The notes beneath the pieces are model-generated. The model made no database searches and had not been told where the DNA came from. It saw nothing but the letters and a program-made list of their open reading frames with translations. 10,185 bases of DNA from CAZTKP01 sp964614215 (GTDB taxonomy: Bacteria > UBP6 > UBA1177): assembly GCA_964614215.1 (NCBI GenBank), contig CAZTKP010000092.1:1-10185 (forward strand), given 5' to 3'. The number at the start of each line of letters is the position of its first letter. Position 1 is the first letter of the stretch. The translations under genes and the position numbers were made by a program. This document shows, piece after piece, positions 5,449 to 10,185 of the stretch.

Positions 5449-8400
5449 TTAAAGTTCTGTAAAATCGGTGTAGTAGATATAGACCTTAATGTCTGTAAGA
5501 GAATCCAGATTTATATCTTCGTTGACCTCTTCATCAACATTGTTGAGAATAAACTCCCAATGAGTGTTTGCAAACGGTCTGTCCCTGAACCTTTCACTTC
5601 TGAAAACGCTGAAATCAGATATTGAACTGTCATACCAGCGCTGTCCGTTAAAATAAGTGTCAATAACAGCCATTCGTTCAGGAAACTTATAGAACATTCT
5701 GTCTCCGAAGAGTGAGCTCAGCGCTCCTGTTCCTCTCTGATGCAGATAGATTCTGCCGACTGAATCTCCAGTGTCACTTCCGATAACCTCCGCTTCAATA
5801 AATTTGATCTTGTGATTTCTGGTAAACGGAGAGAGCTTGGTAAGATTTGTCGAGAACGGAATATTTATATGTCCGTTACTGTCGATCACATCTGTTCCGG
5901 TAATTGTCTCTCTGAACAACTTTGTCCTTTCAGCTTCTGAAAGAGCTGTACCGTTTTCACCTGTTCTCGGAATCTGGATTATATCGTCACGAAGAGAAAG
6001 TATGGCAACTCTCGTATCTGGATTCCCATACTCTTCCTCAAACTCGTAAAAAGCCTCGTAGAGCTCATACATATAGTTCTCAAGGTTGTAATCACCGTAA
6101 GATACCATTCTTATAAGGAAAAGCTGGTCAAGTTTCGCATAGCTCTGTGAAGTGTAGTATTCATAGACCTTTGTGGCCCTGTAGGCTGCCGCAAGAGCTG
6201 AGTTAAAAGCCTTATCCGCATTAATTACAGCGTCATTCTTATAAATTCTGACATTAGGATCGTTCTTTGCAGCAATGACATTGATAAGAAGCTGCTCAGA
6301 CTCCTCCTGCTGAACTACCAGTCTTTTTGCCTCATTTCTGAGCTTATTAATCTTTGACACAGCAAGACTTAACCTGTAGCCAGCCTTAACCGCTTCAAGA
6401 ACGGCATCCTCACGATCCATTGCAAGTTCCTGAAGTGCTGCATTAGATTCTATTGCGTCAAAATCACACTCCTTTTCTGTCTCCCACTTGGCCCGTGCCT
6501 GTTCTTTTTTAAGTTTTTCAACTTCAAGAGTAGCAATTGTTGTCTCTAAACCTATAGCTATCACCTGATAAGCCGCCATACAGGCATTATAGAGCCCCAT
6601 TGCAACACCGGCTGCGGGACAGTCACCACCTGCCGCCACACCTGCAATAATTGAACATTTTGCAAGTTCGGCACTTGTCTTTCCCTGTTCATAGATCCTG
6701 TCCGCTGTATTAAGAAGTGCTGTAGAAGCCTGAATACCCTGCTCAATTGAGATCAGACTTCCGTCAACTTCAAAATTATAGTCGGCAAGACTGTCATTCG
6801 CTTCACAGAATGCATTGTGTCTTTCAACCTCTATCTTCATAAGCTCGGAAATATCATCGACATCACCTGAAGCAAGCTCATAATCAATAAGTTTGATCTC
6901 CATCTCTCCCATTGCTTCATGAATAGCTCCGTTACCGGCAAGTCCGCAGGGATTACCGATAAGCTTAGCTTCTTCATTTAAATGGGCATATTTAGGAATT
7001 GCAGGATATATCCTTCCGTCATCGCCTTCCATTGTTCCACAAAGCTCTGCAAGCTGGTTCTCATAGTTGTTTCTGACATTGACAAGCTCTGACTGGAAAG
7101 ATGCGGCATCTGTTTCAAAACTTCTATCACTGTTTAGTGCGTCACTCTCTTTTTTTGCCGCAAAATCCAACTTCCCTATCGCGATCTGATAAAGTTTCTC
7201 AAATGCATTATCATCACCCTCATCAAGTGCCGGGAAAGGAATATATTCCGGAGCAAAACCAAAGAAGTTAATATCATCGGTGATATCGGCATAAACATCT
7301 CTCATCTCAAGCAGAGCCATCTTGTAGAAAAGCTGTGCCTGATTAATGGAGTAGGTTATCTGATCTCTCTTGTTCGTTTCAGTAACATCTGCAACTTTCA
7401 ACATGATCTTTGAGATTATCACAGACTCAAGATAGGCCGCCGTATATGCCTTCTCAACAACGAGTCTTGCAAGATCCGGCCTGTTGAAACTCTGATACTT
7501 CTTTGAGATCTGAGACCACGCCCTTGTTTTCTGAGAAGACGCTCTGATGAGCTTATCAAAGTAACTTGTAACAGTTTCCTGGGTAATGAAACTATTGGTT
7601 GTGCCGCTGTTTATAGCTTTCCAGATCACAGGAGATATCGAGTAAAACCTGTCAAGAACCATCTGATAGTACTGAACAGCCTGATACAAAGAGTACATCT
7701 CATAGCCTGCACCCCCGGAAAGATCAATTCCATCAGGTTCAAAAAGTGAACCCTGAAATGATTTAATATTAGATCCGGCCAGATCAAATCTTGATGCAAA
7801 GGCATTAGTATATGACTCATCACCCATCATTATCAGCAGCTCTGCATTAAGTCTCTCAAAGCCGTCATGAACCTCATCCTCGTATGAAAAACTTTCTATA
7901 AGATAATCAACGAGGTTCTCTTTTGGGCCTTCATCCAGATCATCATAATAATTATTATAGATCGCAAGAAGACAGTTCGTTCTCTCTTCCACCCTCTCAA
8001 CTTCTTCAGGAGAGTAACAGTAAGGGATCAGATCGGACTCATCGGCACAGGTTTCCGGCGCAAATCCTATACTTGCTCCGCTTCTGCTTCTGAATCTTGT
8101 CTTGTATCTGAAACCGCTGTCAATAAGTGTTTTTAGTTTTAAAAAGATAGGTTCACCGGAACTTTCCTTGTAAAAAGTCTTGCCGTCAAGAAGATCCTCC
8201 CTGTTCGAATCGCAGTAGACCATATTGGAATCAGTACAGTACCATGTCGGATCCATCCTGATCGAGAATTTGTCATTATTGATCCAGTTGTCAAGAGTGG
8301 CTTTGCAGCTTCCCCTGTTTTCTATCCTTTTAATATTATGGCTGTAGTTCTCGCTGTCATACTCCTCTTCTTCAGAATCGGAGTAATCATCACTGTTATC

Positions 8401-10185
8401 AAGTGAAAGCTCATTCTCACTGTAAGAGTTGTTACAACTTTCTCCTGAAATGTCATTCTTTCCGGTAAGAGTGAAGTAAATGACCTCACTTCCTCCGGGA
8501 CAGATCACAGGATTCCCGTCATACGTCGCTCCATCGAAAGTTCCTGTATCTACACAGAGATAGTGAGCCGTCTCCGTTCCGTCTATCGGATCGAGACTTG
8601 CACCGCTTCCGGCACCTTCAAGGATCTTAAGCATAATATCTTCTGCATTGCCGGAATTAAGACCTCCGCTTTCATTAAGCTCATCAAGCAGGTCCTGTGA
8701 ACATTCCGGATCAAGAACATTTTCCGTGAATTCGGAAGAAGGAGCTGTGTTATTTCCTTCATAATCTTCGTCTTCAAGTGTCTCAGGAGATCTATGAAGT
8801 CTGATAATTCCGTATGAAGAAAAACCTTCGTCATCTTCGCTTACGAAACCATCAAAAGTCTCTCTGAAAACTATGAGGATAACTTCCTGATTCACGAGAA
8901 CACCGTCTATCATTTCAAGAACTCTTTTCCTGTACTTTCCATCAGGAACCGGATTAGAACCTGCAATGTGTGAGTTAAGAATCGGATCGCCAGCTATAGG
9001 AAGATCCTTCTGTCTGCATTCGTAACGGTATTTAACACCTTCATCAACAGCAGTATTTTTATCAAAACCGTTAACCAGCCAAGGGATCTCAATCTTACTG
9101 AAACCTTCAGGACAGCTTTCATTGCTGTCGATCTTAAATCTTCCGCCTAGATAGATCGTAGAATAAAAATCATCAATATGAATAATGCAGTCTCCTCCCT
9201 GAGGAATGGCTGAGCATGTATCTCCACTTGAAGGATCCATTGCATATTCAATATCAATGTAAGGATATCCGTAATACTGAAGAGTTTTTGTGGATTCAAT
9301 TCTTCCTGTAAATCTTTTAACATTTGCCGGGTCTTTTTCCAGGTTTATTGAAAATGGCAGTTCAGAAAGTCCCGAAGGAACAGGTTTAACTTCCCTGTTG
9401 TCAGTAAAAGTAATAAAACCCTTGCTGTTGTCATAGAGAAAACATGCGGCTTTATCACTAACTTCACTTGCACAGAGATTCATTGTCGAGCTCCAGCTCC
9501 ACGAACCTGTAGTCATCGCAGTTATTGCAGCCGATATCTCATCGTAGGATATTTTACCGTTTCTGAAATTTCCCCATTTCTGCAGGAATGCGTTACCGAT
9601 CTTTCCAAGTTTGGTAGCGACATCATCTCTGTCGTAATACCATCCGTTTTCCGTTCCGCTGTCATATTCATAGAGGTTTTTATCACTGAAGTTGGCAAAA
9701 TACATCATTTTACCGCTCCACTGTCCTTCAGGTACCGATGCATAGGTAACCGTAACTTCCTTTACACCCATCTTTTCATTGGAAACTTCGATTACACCGT
9801 TCCATCTAACCTTATCACTTTCACCGTTATCCACTAACCCGATTTCGGCCTCACTTCCGGCCTCTATAAAAATGGAGAATTCGTTCTGAGCGGACTCCGA
9901 ACCGCTTTCACCAATAAGTATCCAGCTCATCGCCCCTTTTTCAACAGTGTGGATACCGTCACTATCCTTGTATGAATGTCTGATCTTCTTTATGAGGAAC
10001 TCTCTTCCTACTCTCGAGTTGTTGGTAATGGTGAAAGTATCGTCCATTTTAACGTTGGAAAGGCTGATAAAGTTTGAGCTGAGATCATAAGTTCCTCCAG
10101 CATCTTCCTCGCTATCTTCTTCCGCTTCGGTAAGAGGCATGCAGACTCCTTCATTTCCATCAACTGACTTACAGTATTTCTTTTC
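5449..10185 (-). CDS. Giant exported helical protein with TcA-like C-terminal architecture (N-terminus beyond window)
   Basis: No named gene is recognised. The frame is open from the right edge for 1578 codons; numbering here starts at ATG 10140. Residues about 20-135 look like a beta-sandwich of the choice-of-anchor-D/ASPM-Hydin type (DDTFTITNNS, then a strand pattern ending VTVTYASVPEGQW). About 177-570 is mixed alpha/beta with scattered Cys pairs. About 571-602 is an acidic Ser/Asp/Glu linker. About 715-1160 is mostly helical, with a conserved-looking FGFAPEYIPFP segment and NYENQLAELCG. A Gly/Ala-rich hydrophobic stretch (1163-1198) is followed by charged coiled-coil-like helices (1199-1290, including Trp1219-Glu1220) and a helical Tyr/Phe-rich segment ending NPDTRVAILSL (from 1373). 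A beta domain (1423-1563) ends SLTDIKVYIYYT. This order matches the pore and TcB-binding parts of TcA toxin subunits. Export is inferred from the Cys pairs and the lipoprotein partner, since the N-terminus is not visible. ATG 10140 has an AAGGAG 5 bases upstream but gives no signal peptide, and the upstream frame stays open, so I treat the gene as truncated. Confidence 0.85.
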   Translation of the reverse strand, partial: EKKYCKSVDGNEGVCMPLTEAEEDSEEDAGGTYDLSSNFISLSNVKMDDTFTITNNSRVGREFLIKKIRHSYKDSDGIHTVEKGAMSWILIGESGSESAQNEFSIFIEAGSEAEIGLVDNGESDKVRWNGVIEVSNEKMGVKEVTVTYASVPEGQWSGKMMYFANFSDKNLYEYDSGTENGWYYDRDDVATKLGKIGNAFLQKWGNFRNGKISYDEISAAITAMTTGSWSWSSTMNLCASEVSDKAACFLYDNSKGFITFTDNREVKPVPSGLSELPFSINLEKDPANVKRFTGRIESTKTLQYYGYPYIDIEYAMDPSSGDTCSAIPQGGDCIIHIDDFYSTIYLGGRFKIDSNESCPEGFSKIEIPWLVNGFDKNTAVDEGVKYRYECRQKDLPIAGDPILNSHIAGSNPVPDGKYRKRVLEMIDGVLVNQEVILIVFRETFDGFVSEDDEGFSSYGIIRLHRSPETLEDEDYEGNNTAPSSEFTENVLDPECSQDLLDELNESGGLNSGNAEDIMLKILEGAGSGASLDPIDGTETAHYLCVDTGTFDGATYDGNPVICPGGSEVIYFTLTGKNDISGESCNNSYSENELSLDNSDDYSDSEEEEYDSENYSHNIKRIENRGSCKATLDNWINNDKFSIRMDPTWYCTDSNMVYCDSNREDLLDGKTFYKESSGEPIFLKLKTLIDSGFRYKTRFRSRSGASIGFAPETCADESDLIPYCYSPEEVERVEERTNCLLAIYNNYYDDLDEGPKENLVDYLIESFSYEDEVHDGFERLNAELLIMMGDESYTNAFASRFDLAGSNIKSFQGSLFEPDGIDLSGGAGYEMYSLYQAVQYYQMVLDRFYSISPVIWKAINSGTTNSFITQETVTSYFDKLIRASSQKTRAWSQISKKYQSFNRPDLARLVVEKAYTAAYLESVIISKIMLKVADVTETNKRDQITYSINQAQLFYKMALLEMRDVYADITDDINFFGFAPEYIPFPALDEGDDNAFEKLYQIAIGKLDFAAKKESDALNSDRSFETDAASFQSELVNVRNNYENQLAELCGTMEGDDGRIYPAIPKYAHLNEEAKLIGNPCGLAGNGAIHEAMGEMEIKLIDYELASGDVDDISELMKIEVERHNAFCEANDSLADYNFEVDGSLISIEQGIQASTALLNTADRIYEQGKTSAELAKCSIIAGVAAGGDCPAAGVAMGLYNACMAAYQVIAIGLETTIATLEVEKLKKEQARAKWETEKECDFDAIESNAALQELAMDREDAVLEAVKAGYRLSLAVSKINKLRNEAKRLVVQQEESEQLLINVIAAKNDPNVRIYKNDAVINADKAFNSALAAAYRATKVYEYYTSQSYAKLDQLFLIRMVSYGDYNLENYMYELYEAFYEFEEEYGNPDTRVAILSLRDDIIQIPRTGENGTALSEAERTKLFRETITGTDVIDSNGHINIPFSTNLTKLSPFTRNHKIKFIEAEVIGSDTGDSVGRIYLHQRGTGALSSLFGDRMFYKFPERMAVIDTYFNGQRWYDSSISDFSVFRSERFRDRPFANTHWEFILNNVDEEVNEDINLDSLTDIKVYIYYTDFTEL
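5452..6657 (-). other. Candidate TcA-like pore-hairpin plus C-terminal beta domain
   Basis: This covers residues about 1162-1563 of the giant protein. It holds, in order, a hydrophobic hairpin with GVAAGGDCPAAGVAMG between two helical arms, a charged helix starting RAKWETEKE, further long helices, NPDTRVAILSL just before a loop, then beta strands with RNHKIKFIEAEV and RFRDRPFANTHWEF, and a final TDIKVYIYYT. TcA proteins, as I recall them, have an EWE-containing helix after their pore tip, an R-LEVERTVSL-like segment, an RRIK-I-V strand, a PFEG motif, and a terminal DIILHIRYT. Identity is low and the match is structural reasoning, not a search result. Confidence 0.4.

Noticed and set aside
1..10185. 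CRISPR arrays, tRNA or rRNA genes, transposases, insertion-sequence ends
   Set aside because: No regularly spaced direct repeats, cloverleaf-like segments, rRNA motifs or transposase motifs were seen on either strand.

Overview
All three recognisable genes lie on the minus strand. The window reads right to left as [giant exported protein, start beyond the right edge] -> [Cys-rich lipoprotein] -> [own promoter] -> [acyl-CoA dehydratase activase, end beyond the left edge]. Plus-strand reading frames are antisense shadows.

Organism: a diderm (Gram-negative type) bacterium is suggested by a lipobox lipoprotein with a long Asp/Glu tether and disulfide-rich repeats. An oxygen-sensitive 2-hydroxyacyl-CoA dehydratase activase points to an anaerobe. 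The mix of EGF-like Cys repeats, EF-hand-like loops and a C-terminal FGE-like domain resembles lipoproteins I associate with deltaproteobacterial/Myxococcota-like or uncultured anaerobic lineages. This placement is weak, and no taxonomic marker gene is present. A run of exactly 100 Ns (2467-2566) shows this is a scaffolded draft or metagenome assembly.

Region 5449-10185: a very large protein, open to the right edge (1578 residues visible). It has an N-terminal beta-sandwich portion, an acidic low-complexity linker, a long alpha-helical region with a Gly/Ala-rich hydrophobic hairpin, and a C-terminal beta domain. The order of the last parts, and several local motifs, resemble the pore-forming and TcB-binding parts of Tc-toxin TcA subunits. 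This is the most interesting feature of the window and is an inference by eye.

Region 1495-5436: a lipoprotein 12 bases downstream of the giant gene, so the two are almost certainly co-transcribed. It has a lipobox, an acidic tether, six CxxC-GY repeats with a beta-sandwich domain inserted into the third, an EF-hand-like region, then the assembly gap, then an FGE/SUMF-like C-terminal domain. Because of the gap, the join between the N-terminal 956 residues and the C-terminal 323 residues is unproven.

Region 1-1379: the first 459 codons of a tandem-module activase (two ASKHA ATPase modules) preceded by a well-formed sigma70-type promoter. It is metabolically unrelated to the upstream pair. The 115-base gap between the lipoprotein and the activase holds that promoter and the activase ribosome binding site, with no hairpin terminator visible.
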